The notes under the pieces: model-generated
Seen by the model: the letters and a program-made list of their open reading frames with translations, nothing else
What the model was told of the DNA's origin: nothing
Database searches by the model: none
Assembly: GCA_015698045.1 (NCBI GenBank)
Contig: BLAL01000196.1
Location: forward strand, 434,001-498,000
Direction of reading: 5' to 3'
DNA length: 64,000 nucleotides
From: Rhizophagus clarus
Taxonomy: Eukaryota; Glomeromycota; Glomeromycetes; Glomerales; Glomeraceae
Position numbers and translations under genes: made by a program
Part shown: positions 24,917 to 35,456 of the stretch, piece by piece
Position numbering within the stretch: the stretch's first letter is position 1
Layout of the letters: every line of letters starts with the position of its first letter

Positions 24917-25499
24917 ATTATATTTTTTTATTTTTATTATTTTTTTTATTATTATTTTTTATTAAATATATATATATTTTATATAGTCATCTAATTATTA
25001 TTTTAATATTTTTAGTATTTTATAATTTGATTTAATATCGGCCTATATTCAACTGAAATTAAAAAATTCGACCTCAATTATAAGTAATTAAAGCTTATTA
25101 TAATAAATTGCTTTTATTCAATAAACATTCATTTTTTTTTTATTAAAGTATTAATTAAATAAACAATCTGTCATCATATATTATATAATATATTGTAATA
25201 ATGAAATATCTCCAATAAATTTTTAAAAAAGGTACATTTAGGCATAACAGATCTAATACCGCTGATTCTTCCAAAATGTTACTAAAATCTTTCCATAGAT
25301 CAAATTGAGAGAACTAATCTATCAATTTACAATATAAAATCTTGAAATAATCTTTCACATTTTCAAAATACGTGATCAAACTCATTTTTGCTAAACTGCC
25401 AAAACCTTTTAGCGTTTACATGCAATAGTTTCAGCATTTTAATTTAATTTGACGATCATTGATTATCATGATCAATCTATTTTTACGGTTTTCTAAACC

Positions 25500-25850
25500 A
25501 TGATTTTTTTTTATTTTTTTTTTAGGTTGCTGGACTCCCAGACTTGGAATGTAAGTTGGAAGGGGTGGGAGAATTTTTTTTTAATATTAAAGAAACGTTA
25601 CTAACGTTTCTTTATTTTTTTTAGGTTGCTAGCCTTCTTAGACAAACTGGACTTAGGAAATGTAAGTTGGAAAGGGTGGTGATTTTTTTAATATTAAAAA
25701 AACGTTACTAATGTTTCTTTCTTTATTTTTTTCAGATTGCTGGACTCCAGACTTGGGAATGTAAGTTGGAAAGGGTGGTGATTTTTTTTTAATGTTAAAG
25801 AAACAGTTTTAACGTTTTTTTTATTTATTTTAGGTTGCAGTTTCCCTTGT
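25500..25850 (+). repeat. Exon-like tandem repeat, ~3.5 units
   Basis: The period is about 105 bp. Exon-like blocks at 25526-25550, 25625-25661 and 25736-25760 each follow a T-rich tract ending in AG, start with GTTGCTGGAC or a close variant, and end at GTAAGTTGGAAAGGGTGGTG. A fourth partial unit starts near 25833. Spacers contain AATATTAAAGAAACGTTACT and its complement. Confidence 0.7.
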
Positions 25851-26406
25851 TTCTCTTAATCCTAACGTGATCACGATTAAGAAAAGTTTAAGCAAACTTT
25901 TCTTAAAATTGTATTATAAATGACTGTAACTTTTTTATTAATTTATTGTAATAAAATACATAATAAAATAAAAATATTAACAATAATAATTATACTTTTA
26001 AACACTTTACAAAAAATTTATAAACTTGATAATGCATTCAACAAATAAGATAATAAAAATTTTTTAACTACATTAAACGAATTAAAAATTTCCAAAAAGA
26101 AAAATCTATAAAGAAAGTAAACTCTAAAAAATTTCTTAATACGTTATATAATATGAAATCTAACGTATTAAAATTTGTATCACATATTGGGTATCTGATA
26201 TGTGTAAGATAGAACTGTGCCCGATATATATTAAATAATATATCGGTGACTAATAGTTTAGATATTGGGATCTTGGTAATTAGGCATATTTTGAAGTGTA
26301 ATAAATCGGGTACCCGATATGTAAAAATACCTGATATTTATCTGATTAGCCGCTGATATATAAGTCCCCGATATGTACCTGATAGAATTGATTTTGACCA
26401 GTGTAT

Positions 26407-27278
26407 ACTATATTATTTAAAAAAGTTAAAATAAAAATCCTATTAATTATTACTAATTTTAGAACTACTTTTTAATAAAATCTATTAGAATCATCTTTAA
26501 TTTTACAATTTTTGCATGCAATTATTTTTTAAAAAGTTTTTTTTAAAAAAAAAAGCTTTTGTTAGATTTTTCATCATTATATTGATCTTTTTTTTAATCT
26601 TATGATTAAATAATAATTTATTTAAATCTTTCTGCAAATTTCTTATAAAAATATGATTGAAATCTATAACTAGTGATTTAGCCAAGTTTTTTCTGGTTTT
26701 CTTACTTTTAAAATAAGCCTAAATTTTTGTTACTAGATTTAGTTTTTTTTTAGCTTTGATATTTTGATTACTTTAATAAGATGTAATGAAGGATAGAATA
26801 ATATAATAATACTAATTAAATTTTTTATTATTTTAAAATAATTCTTCACTAATAACAGATTGTAAGTTTTTCCATAATTTAAAATAAGCAATCATCTTAT
26901 GTTAATTATCTGGATTTTTGACTTTTTTAAAGCTTTGATTTTTAATAGGTTGATAAAGTTTATAAGATTATTCTTGAATAATAGTACTTTTAATAGTATT
27001 CATGAAATTTAACAGGTTCATAATCACAACTAGAAATTTTTTTTTTCTTTATGTTTTTGAAGATTTCAAGATATTGAAAACTATTTAACAATAATCAGAT
27101 CAAATAAAATTATCTAAAAATAGTTATTTTTTCAAGTTAAAAAAGTATGTATTATTTTTAATTTATACTTTATGATTTATATTTTTTTTTATTTCTTGGT
27201 TATTATAAAAATAATATTTTCTCATATCTTTAAGTAATTCAAGAGAGTAAGATTATTTTATTTGGCCAATATATTATA
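26407..27278. other. AT-rich intergenic DNA, no gene seen
   Basis: Only short open frames without coding character (for example a minus-strand 60-codon frame at 26503-26685). No boundary motifs. Confidence 0.45.
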
Positions 27279-28940
27279 TAGTGACCATTAAAAGTAATGC
27301 AGCACTTTAATTGTTAATCATAAATTATATACAAATTTTTGTATTCTAAATTGATAAACATTAATTTCACTAAATTAGTAAATATTATCAATGGTCTTTA
27401 ATATATACTAAATTGGACATATTATTATCAGTAGATTATCTCAAAACTGCACACTTTATTTTTTTTTCATGCTGTATTTTTTTAACAATTTTAATTAAAA
27501 AAAAATAAATATTTTTTTTTGAAGATTTGTGTAAGTAACTAAAAAAATTTTACAATAATATTAATTTTAACTTTCAGTTGTCATTATTTTTTATTTTATT
27601 TTAACCTCAAATATGCTAAAACAACTAACAACTGAGTAAAGAATTTGAGCAATTACATTATTAGAACAAGGGTTGAGTTTAAGAAAAGTAACTATAAGAA
27701 TTGGTGAAAATGTTCACTATATAACTATTTTACAATTAAAAAAGAAGTATGAAGAAACTGAAAATGTGGAAAATAAACTAAAATCTGGATAACTATGGAA
27801 GTTGACAGATAGGAATAAGAGAAATATAATTAGATGTATAATGAAAGATGAGTGTTCTATAGTAGTAGACGTTTAAAAGTCTTGAAAGTGTATGATAAAA
27901 TAGAAGTAAGTGAAAGTACAGTATGTAAGACATTAAGTAGAAATGGGTTATTTACTAGAGTAAAGTGTAAAAAGCCTTTTTTGTTAAAAACACACTGTAA
28001 AAAATGATTGAAATTTGCCCAAAAATATCAATATTGAATTGTAAGTAACTGGAATAATATTATTTGATCTGACAGGTCTAAATTTCAGATTTTTGAATCA
28101 GATAACTGTACTGATTATTGGAAAAAATCCAAAGAGCCTCTTAAAAGCTGATATGTAAAGCCTACAGTTAAGTTTGGTAGTGGAAGTATTTTCATGTGAG
28201 GGTGTTTTACTTATCTTAAGATAAGTTATTTATGTAAAATTGATAGAAGTCTTGATGTTAAATTATACCAAAAAATATTTGATGAAAACTTTTTAAATAC
28301 ACTAGAATACTATGACTTAGATTACAAAACTATTATTTTCTAACAGGGCAATGACCTTAAATACACTACCAAATGTACTTTGGAGTAGTTTGAGGTCAAT
28401 AATATTTAATTACTTAACTGGCTGCCTCAGTTTCCTGATTTAAACCCAATAGAGTACTTTTGAAATAATATGAACTATCATTTTAAACAATTAGAAGTGG
28501 AAATTAAGAGTAAGGATGTCTTATGGGAATATGTTTCAAAGTTATAGCATAAAACATCAGTAAAGGTTTATACAAGGCTAATAAATATAATGCCAGAAAG
28601 AATCAATGATGTTATAAAAGCTGAGGAAGGATATACAAAATGGTAGCTTTATTTTTCAAAATAGTTTTTAATAAACTTTAATGTATATAGTTAGTTTAAA
28701 ATAAAAAAACAAATAGAATTATTTTTTATCAAAGAAAATGTATCACCATTTATTTATTTATGCTTATGTAATTTAAAAATCTGTTCAATTAAAATCACTT
28801 AAAACTAATAATATATTTATTATATTATGTGATAAACTAAATTTTTAATTTTATTTTATTTTGATTAAAAGTTAAAAAACAGATTTATACATAATTAATA
28901 ATTAATAATTAAAGTGCTGCGTTACTTTTGATAGCCACTT
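27279..28940 (+). mobile_element. Tc1-like DNA transposon, dead full-length copy
   Basis: Inverted termini of about 50 bp: the right end reversed reads AAGTGGCTATCAAAAGTAAC followed by GCAGCACTTTAATTATTAAT, and the left end matches it with several changes (TAGTGACCATTAAAAGTAAT). TA flanks both ends (27277-27278 and 28941-28942). The length of 1662 bp is normal for Tc1 elements, and a degraded transposase lies between the ends. Many left/right differences suggest an older insertion. Confidence 0.85.
27612..28646 (+). pseudogene. Tc1-type DDE transposase, degraded
   Basis: Recognisable blocks in order: a helix-turn-helix start (LLEQGLSLRKVTIRIG), KYEETENVENKLKSG, SESTVCKTLSRNGLF, then WNNIIWSDRSKFQIF with the first catalytic Asp, then SGSIFMxGCFTY. 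QGNDLKYTTK with the second Asp comes next, then WLPQFPDLNPIEYFxNNM with the third acidic residue (Glu), and a C terminus near KAEEGYTKW. Frames are interrupted by about a dozen stops and at least one frameshift (near 27870), so it cannot make a functional enzyme. Many stops are TGA or TAG where Trp, Gln or Arg is expected, consistent with C-to-T decay. Confidence 0.85.
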
Positions 28941-28942
28941 TA

Positions 28943-29507
28943 TATTAGTATATCATAAATATATTAATTTAAACTTGAATTAAAACAATATTTTATAATT
29001 ATATAAATCATATCATCATTTATAAGACCATAATTGCTGATTTGGCCTTTTTATTATTTTTGGTTTTTAGCGGCTGTTAATTTTAAAGCAGAACTGAAAG
29101 AAGAAGAGAAAGTTATTATTATTAATTAGATTTTTTTCATTATTAAAAAAATCATCTGCTATTTATATTTTTTAATTGATATAATTGGATAAAAAATTTA
29201 AAAAAATCAGATTAAACTAGAATTTTTTATTTAATTCATTTTATTTTTTAATTGGTTAAAAAAAATTTTGTAAAAATTAAATTAAATCAGAATAAAATAA
29301 AAATAAATAGGATTAATATACTATTTATTTTATAATACAAATATGACAATTTAATTAATTTTATTATAATTTATTATATAAATATGTGAATAAATATCTA
29401 TTATAAATAATACATAAAGGAGTGAAAAATTACTTAAATAGAATTTCAAATAATTATAATTGAAGTCATATCTGACTATAGTTTTAAACTTTATGTATTA
29501 TTAAACA
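28943..29507. other. AT-rich intergenic DNA, no gene seen
   Basis: No open frame or repeat boundary between the Tc1 copy and the small TA-flanked element. Confidence 0.45.
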
Positions 29508-29509
29508 TA

Positions 29510-29686
29510 CTGTATTTTTCCAAAATCAAGCCCTTCTTTTTTGCAAGGATTTTGAACAAAAAGTTTGGGGTGTTTAATTTTGAAAGTTTTTTTATTAGTA
29601 TTTCATATATGATTTTTTTTTAACAAAATTTGAAAAGTTTGGGGTGGTGCTTAATTTTAGGGATGATTAATATTGGAAAAATATGG
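29510..29686. mobile_element. 177-bp TA-flanked miniature inverted-repeat element
   Basis: The ends CTGTATTTTTCCAAAAT and, reversed, CCATATTTTTCCAATAT are bounded by TA on both sides (29508-29509 and 29687-29688). Two internal copies of AAAAGTTTGGGGTG lie in direct orientation. It looks like a mariner-type MITE with no coding capacity. Confidence 0.6.
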
Positions 29687-29688
29687 TA

Positions 29689-30229
29689 ATATTTTATTAA
29701 TTTAATATTATAAAACATTATAAAAAACATATCAGCAGATTTGTTTCATCGTCCAAATATGTTAAATTTTGTTATACAATGTATTATAAAAGTTAAAGAT
29801 ATGCAATATAGTGATCTAAAAAAATGCGTACAATTTTTAAAAGGTGCAATTCAGCACAATTTTAATTTTGGCCAGAATTAACATAATTTCAGCTAGATTT
29901 AATATACCGTAACTGGTAATATAATAGTAATGATAATTAGTTAAACAAAAAAGAAAAAAAACTTTAACACCACAATCATTAAATCTATAATTACAAAAAC
30001 AATTTCACACTTAATAATTTGTTGAATAATAATTAATATCACTATAAATTAATAAAAAGGAAATTGTATGAAAAAAACTATATTTTAATTCAAAGAAAAA
30101 AAATTATACCACACTGTATACATGATTTTATAAAAAAATTAAGCCGCAATTGCATAATTTTAGTAACTGTAATATTAATGTTATAATGCTGTATTAATTG
30201 CACATGCACTGCAATATATAAGAAAAAAT
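29689..30229. other. AT-rich intergenic DNA, no gene seen
   Basis: No supported gene or element ends. A short GGCCAGAATTAACATAATTT motif near 29870 also occurs, slightly altered, near 34824, 37189 and 60259, and may mark a dispersed repeat. Confidence 0.4.
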
Positions 30230-30790
30230 GGAAAATACAGGAAGAAAATGAAAGGGAATGAAAAGGAATAAAGAGAATGAAAAAAAATAAAAGGAATAAA
30301 AGAAGCAAATGGCAAATGAAAAAAAAATAAGAGGAATGAAAGAGAATGAAAGAAAGCAAAGGAGGAATGAAAATCAATAAAGGGAACAAAAAAAGCAACA
30401 AAAGAAATCAAAGATCAATGAAAGAAACCAAAGATCATTGAAAAGAGACCAAAGATCAATGAAAGAAACGAAAAAAGTAATGAAAGAAACCAAAGATCAA
30501 TGAAAAAAATAAAAAAAAAGCAACGAAAGAAATCAAAGATCAATGAAATAAACCAAAAAGCAATAAAAGAAACAATGATGAAAGGAATAAAAGATCAATG
30601 AAAGGAATAATAAAAGAACCACAAAAGATCAATGAAAGAACCATAGAAGAAACGAAAGGAATAATGAAAAAAAGAAACGAAAAAACCACGAAAAGAAGAG
30701 AAATAAAAGGGAAAAAAATGAAAGAAAAGCTAGAACACCCACCCATAGAAAAAAAAGAAAGAAAACGGTTAATATTATCTTAAAAGAAAA
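30230..30790. repeat. Purine-rich tract with AAAGATCAATGAAAGAAACC repeats
   Basis: The plus strand is nearly all purine. From 30405 to 30660 the 20-30-bp word family GATCAATGAAAGAAACCAAA repeats about ten times. Frames on either strand through it (including plus-strand 30598-30783 and minus-strand 30540-30934) are low-complexity and not credible proteins. Confidence 0.65.
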
Positions 30791-31559
30791 ATAAAACAAC
30801 AGGAGAAGAGACGTAAGAGACTTACTTGAATTTTCACTCATATGGTATACATCTAAAAAGACAAAAAGTTTAATAAAAGAACAAGGGAAAGAATGAAAAG
30901 AAAACAAAAAAAAGGAGAAGAAATTAAAACTCACCTTGAATTTCCGAAATGGATAAAAATAGCCATGCTTAAAAAAAAGAACAAGTTAATAAGAGACAAA
31001 AGAAAGGAGAATAAAAGCAAAAAAAACTTACCTGTTACAGTATTTAATCCTGAAGCTAAAGGTAACGCCATTAACTAAAAAATTTAAATTGTGGTTTATA
31101 ATTTTTGAAAAAAAAAATTATTTTTTTATTTTTTAAAAAAAAAATTCCCTTATCATAAAACAAATGATTTTTTATTTTTTTAAAAAAAATTTCCCTTAAA
31201 AAAAAATGATTTTTTATCTTTTAAAAAAAAATTTCCTTTAAAAAAAATGACATTTTTTTTAAAAAAAAAATTTCACTTAAAAAAAACGATATATTTTTTT
31301 AAAAAAAATTTCCCTTCCGCCAAAATAAAAATCTGAAGTCTGAACAAAACTACTAGCATTGATTATCTATTTATAACATAAAAGGCAATATCGCTTGCCA
31401 TTTACGATAAGCTTATCTCATAAGTTGATATAAAAAAGGAATATGTTATATATCACATGCACTTTATCTAGTTTTGAACTGGTATAACCAGTATTATGAT
31501 CCGATTATTTGGGTAAACAGGTTTTTTTTTTGAATTTATTACATTTAGATAAAAAACAA
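30791..31559. repeat. AT-rich gap with ~50-bp tandem repeat at 31080-31310
   Basis: At 31080-31310 four or five units alternate ATGATTTTTTATTTTTTAAA and AAAAAATTTCCCTT. The rest holds no recognisable gene. The exon-like array begins just downstream. Confidence 0.5.
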
Positions 31560-33435
31560 TTTAAAAAAATAATTTTTTTTTTTCTTTTTTGTAGTATTGC
31601 CAGATAAAAAGCATGACCGGACTATTGGAATTAAGGTAAGGGAGGGTTGGGGTGGTATTTTTCGTTGTTGTTTTTTTTAATTAATTAATTATTTATTTTT
31701 TTTTTCTTTTTTTGTAGTATTGCCGGACAAAAAATGTGACCAGACTATTGGAATTAAGGTAAGGAAGGGTTGGGGGAGGTGTTTTTCGTTGGTTTTTTTA
31801 TTTAATTAATTAATTATTTTTTTTTTCTTTTTTGTAGTATTGCCGGACGAAAAACATGACCGGACTTTTGGAATTAAGGTAAGAAGGTGTTTTTCGTTGG
31901 TTTTTTTTATTTAATTAATTAATTATTATTTTTTTTTTCTTTTTTGTAGTGTTGCCGGACAAAAAGCATGACCGGACTATTGGAATTAAGGTAAGGAGGT
32001 GTTTTTCGTTGGTTTTTTTTATTTAATTAATTAATTATTATTTTTTTTTCTTTTTTGTAGTGTTGCCGGATGAAAGGCACGACCAGACTATTGGAATTAA
32101 GGTAAGGGAGGGTTGGGAGAAGTGTTTTTTGTTGTTTTTTTTTTAATTAATTAATTATTTATTTTTTTGTTTGTTTTTTCTTTTTTGTAGTGTTGTCAGA
32201 CGAAAAGCACGACCGGACTATTGGAATTAAGGTAAGGGAGGGTTGGGGTGGTGTTTTTTGTTTAATTAATTAATTATTTGTTTGTTTTTTTTTTCTTTTT
32301 TGTAGTGTTGCCAGACGAAAAGCACGACCAGACTATTGGAATTAAGGTAAGGGAGGGTTAGGGTGGTGTTTTTTGTTTAATTAATTAATTATTTATTTGT
32401 TTTTTTTCTTTTTTTGTAGTATTGCCAGACGAAAAGCACGATCGGACTATTGGAATTAAGGTAAGGGAGGGTTAGGGGAGGTGTTTTTCATTGGGTTTTT
32501 TATTTAATTAATTAATTATTTTTTTTTTTCTTTTTTATAGTGTTGCCAGATGAAAAACATGACCGGACTTTTGGAATTAAGGTAAGGAGGTGTTTTTTGT
32601 TGGTTTTTTTTATTTAATTAATTAATTATTATTTTTTTTTCTTTTTTGTAGTGTTGCCAGACGAAAAGCATGACTGGACTATTGGAATTATGGTAAGGGA
32701 GGGTTGGAGTGGTGTTTTTTGTTTAATTAATTAATTATTTTTTTGTTTGTTTTTTCTTTTTTGTAGTGTTGTCAGACGAAAAGCACGACTGGACTATTGG
32801 AATTAAAGTAAGGGAGGGTTGGGAGAGGTGTTTTTTGTTATTTTTTTTTTAATTAATTAATTAATTATTTGTTTTTTTTTAATTTTTTGTAGTGTTGCCA
32901 GACGAAAAGCACGACCGGACTATTGGAATTAAGGTAAGGGAGGGTTGGGGTGGTGTTTTTTGTTTAATTAATTAATTATTTATTTGTTTATTTTTTCTTT
33001 TTTGTAGTGTTGCCAGATGAAAAGCACGACCGGACTATTGGAATTAAGGTAAGAGAGGGTTGGGTGGTGTTTTTTGTTTAATTAATTATTTATTTATTTG
33101 CTTTTTTTAATTAATTATTTATTTGCTTTTTTTTTCTTTTTTGTAGTGTTGCCGGACGAAAAGTACGACTGGACTTTTAGAATTAAGGACAATTAAGGTA
33201 AGGGAGGGTTGGGGAGGTGTTTTTTGTTGTTTTTTTAATTAATTATTAATTTTTTTTTTGTAGTGTTGCCAGACGAAAAGCATGACCAGACTTTTGGAAT
33301 TAAGGACAATTAAGGTAAGGGAGGGTTGGGGTGGTGTTTTTCGTTAGTTTTTTTTTAATTAATTAATTATTTATTTTTTTTCTTTCTTTTTTGTAGTGTT
33401 GCCAGATGAAAAGCATGACCGGACTTTACAATTTA
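31560..33435 (+). repeat. 16-copy tandem array of exon-like units
   Basis: The units are 109-138 bp. Each has a pyrimidine tract ending TTTTTTGTAG, a 41-nt block beginning TGTTGCCRGACGAAAAGCAY and ending GACTATTGGAATTAAG, then GTAAGGGAGGGTTGGGG, then TTAATTAATTAATTATTT. Acceptor-like AGs fall near 31594, 31720, 31839, 31950, 32060, 32191, 32305, 32420, 32541, 32650, 32765, 32891, 33007, 33145, 33263 and 33396. Copies 14 and 15 have a 10-nt extension (GACAATTAAG), and copy 16 breaks off inside the block. Thirteen copies keep GTAAGG or GTAAGA exactly. The exon-like block is far more conserved than the spacers. It is GC-richer than its surroundings and has no obvious open gene around it. Confidence 0.85.
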
Positions 33436-34728
33436 ATATTTTGACATTATTAAAACGATTTGTTAAATAACTTTTATAAAAGCATTCTGTGCCTTTCATA
33501 TATTGTGTATTTAAAAAAAAATTATCCTTTTATTTAATGATCATAGGACCATTGGTATTCCGAATCTAATGATATAACTTTTACTATTCTGTTTTACTGA
33601 GTTTTACCGAATGTAAAATAAAATAAAAGTATATCGATCATAATATGACTTATCTGCAGCAAATGGAATTCCTTGAGACGCGGGTATGTTGTTTCTTTGG
33701 GAAGAATATCAGAATTGACTTTAAAAAATGTTCTAACGTTTCTTCTTTTTTAATTTTTATAGGTGATGAGTTCTCTGGGCTTATTGGGATACAGGTATAT
33801 TGTTTTTGTAGAAAGGCGGCATTTGCAAGCTCTGTAACAACGATCATCTATTTAAAAGTCAAAGCTTTCGTACTGGTGGATTTAAATATCATGAGATTTC
33901 AATGTAAAATCATCGTCAGTAAATGATATAAAGGAAGATTCTTTGTCTCCATATTTTAAAAACAATTTTTAAAATTAAAAATTATTAAAAGATAATGAAA
34001 ATTTTGGTTATTTCTTTATTTTCAAAATTCTTTAAATATGATGGCAAATTTATACGAAACCCAGTTATTTTTGCTGCCTTATTTAATTATTTTACATCAA
34101 TAAAAAGCTTTTGGAGAATAAATAATACCATTAACAATTGCAAATAACTACAATTGTATTCATAAAACTTTTATTTGCAACTGGTGTAAAAAGTGATAGG
34201 TTCTTAAAATAGTTGATGGGTTATAAAAAGTTATTATTATTTTAATTTTTAAGTATAAGTTGTAAAAAATTTTTTTATTTTCCGATTATTCTACATAAGA
34301 TTGATAAGATAAATGTGTAATACAATCGTATTTTGCACTGTTTATTAATTTTTTATTAAAAATTCTTAATTTAAGTTAATTCCAAGGATCGGCGCATATA
34401 AAATGCAACTTTTAAAGGAAAAAATTTTTTAATATTAAAATATTTTAGATTTATTGATTACAACTGTAAATAAATCTATATAATCTGATAAATTTTGGAA
34501 ATTTTTATATGTTTTTTTACTATTAATATATATAAAAAAATAAAAATTATTATTAATAAATATTACTTTTTAAATTATAAAATTATAAAGAGTAAATATT
34601 TTTATAAAGTTTTATACTTATAGCTTTTAAAGTATATTTGGAATAATAAAGGCAAATTTTTACTATAGTAGATATGATTTTTATTATAATCCTACCTAGA
34701 TGAGGAATAAATTTTTTTATTAATTTAA
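33436..34728. other. Unannotated DNA, possible remnant of exon-like sequence
   Basis: At 33645-33815, short blocks with splice-like borders occur (GGTATGTTG after CTTGAGACGCG, and TTTTTATAG before GATGAGTTCTCTGGG). They give only short translations and no family match that I recognise. The 93-codon open frame there reads through these borders, so I do not call it a gene. The remainder is AT-rich. Confidence 0.4.
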
Positions 34729-34953
34729 TAGGACCCCGAGCTATAAGTAAAAAGGTCAGGTTCAAGTTTGCGTAGAATGGACTAAAATATTCATGTAAAT
34801 CTTTCCTTTTGTAAATAATTCTGGCCAGAATTTATTGACTTGTTTAGACACTGGCTGACATTATCATAGTTCCAGCCCTGAAAAAATGCATAAAGCTTAT
34901 AGTAAATTTTTTTCGGCTACGCCTGATCTCTATATGTATAGCTCAGGGTCCTA
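34729..34953. mobile_element. 225-bp TIR element (MITE) with 6-bp duplication
   Basis: The left end TAGGACCCCGAGCTATAAGT and the right end reversed TAGGACCCTGAGCTATACAT form the inverted repeat, continuing into AGGTCAGG/AGATCAGG. ATTTAA flanks both sides directly (34723-34728 and 34954-34959). No coding capacity; superfamily not assigned. Confidence 0.7.
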
Positions 34954-34959
34954 ATTTAA

Positions 34960-35456
34960 TATTTGTAAAATATTAACTATTTTTGTATTATCAATTTTTT
35001 TGTAAAAATTATTTTACAGTTTTAGAATGTAATTTTATTATTTTGATAATTAAATAAACCTATTTTTTTATATTTAAATAAAATTGTTTAGCCAGGTCAA
35101 ATTTATTTATTTACAAGTAAATTTTTATAATAATTAATCTAATATTTGTAAAATACAAGTAATTTTATATTTAAAAAAATATATATAACTTTATAAAAAT
35201 TAATGTAATTTGTAAAAATTCAATAATATAATATATTGCTAAATTTGATTTAATTTACTAAAACTTAAATTAAATTCTTAAACTAAATTTGTTTTAATTT
35301 GCTAAAATCTAAATATGATATATATCAAAGATATTTTGTATATTATTTTATAATCTTTTAAAATAATTGTAATTTATAAATGATTATTAAAATATTTTTA
35401 CTATTAATAACTTTTTAAAATTAAATTATAAAATTTAATAAATATTGTAAGAAAAA
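34960..35456. other. AT-rich intergenic DNA, no gene seen
   Basis: Long A/T runs only. Confidence 0.45.

Larger units (their letters stand above)
22017..26403. mobile_element. 4.4-kb CACTG-ended (CACTA/EnSpm-like) element
   Basis: The left end CACTGGTCAAAATCAAT and the right end with its complement form a terminal inverted repeat. The trinucleotide TAT flanks both sides (22014-22016 and 26404-26406). Both ends carry many direct and inverted copies of GGGTACATATC/GATATGTACCC (22040-22400 and 26190-26395). CACT(A/G) ends, 3-bp duplications and crowded subterminal repeats are the known hallmarks of CACTA elements. No transposase was found. The interior contains tandem repeats (22660-23515), a small spliced Myb/SANT-like gene (24322-24916) and exon-like repeats (25500-25850). 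Superfamily assignment is inference from the ends. Confidence 0.75.

Noticed and set aside
22017-26403. PIF/Harbinger assignment because of the Myb-like gene and 3-bp duplication
   Set aside because: Harbinger duplications are usually TWA and the ends are not CACTG; the dense subterminal repeats favour CACTA. Not excluded.
30090-30934. Several overlapping frames on both strands
   Set aside because: They are produced by GATCAATGAAAGAAACC repeats and purine bias; no domain or splice structure.
31560-33435. CRISPR array
   Set aside because: The repeats are 109-138 bp with similar, not unique, spacers, in a eukaryotic context; the unit is exon-like.
33645-33926. 93-codon plus-strand open frame
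   Set aside because: It reads through splice-like borders, matches no family I know, and has an equally long shadow on the other strand.
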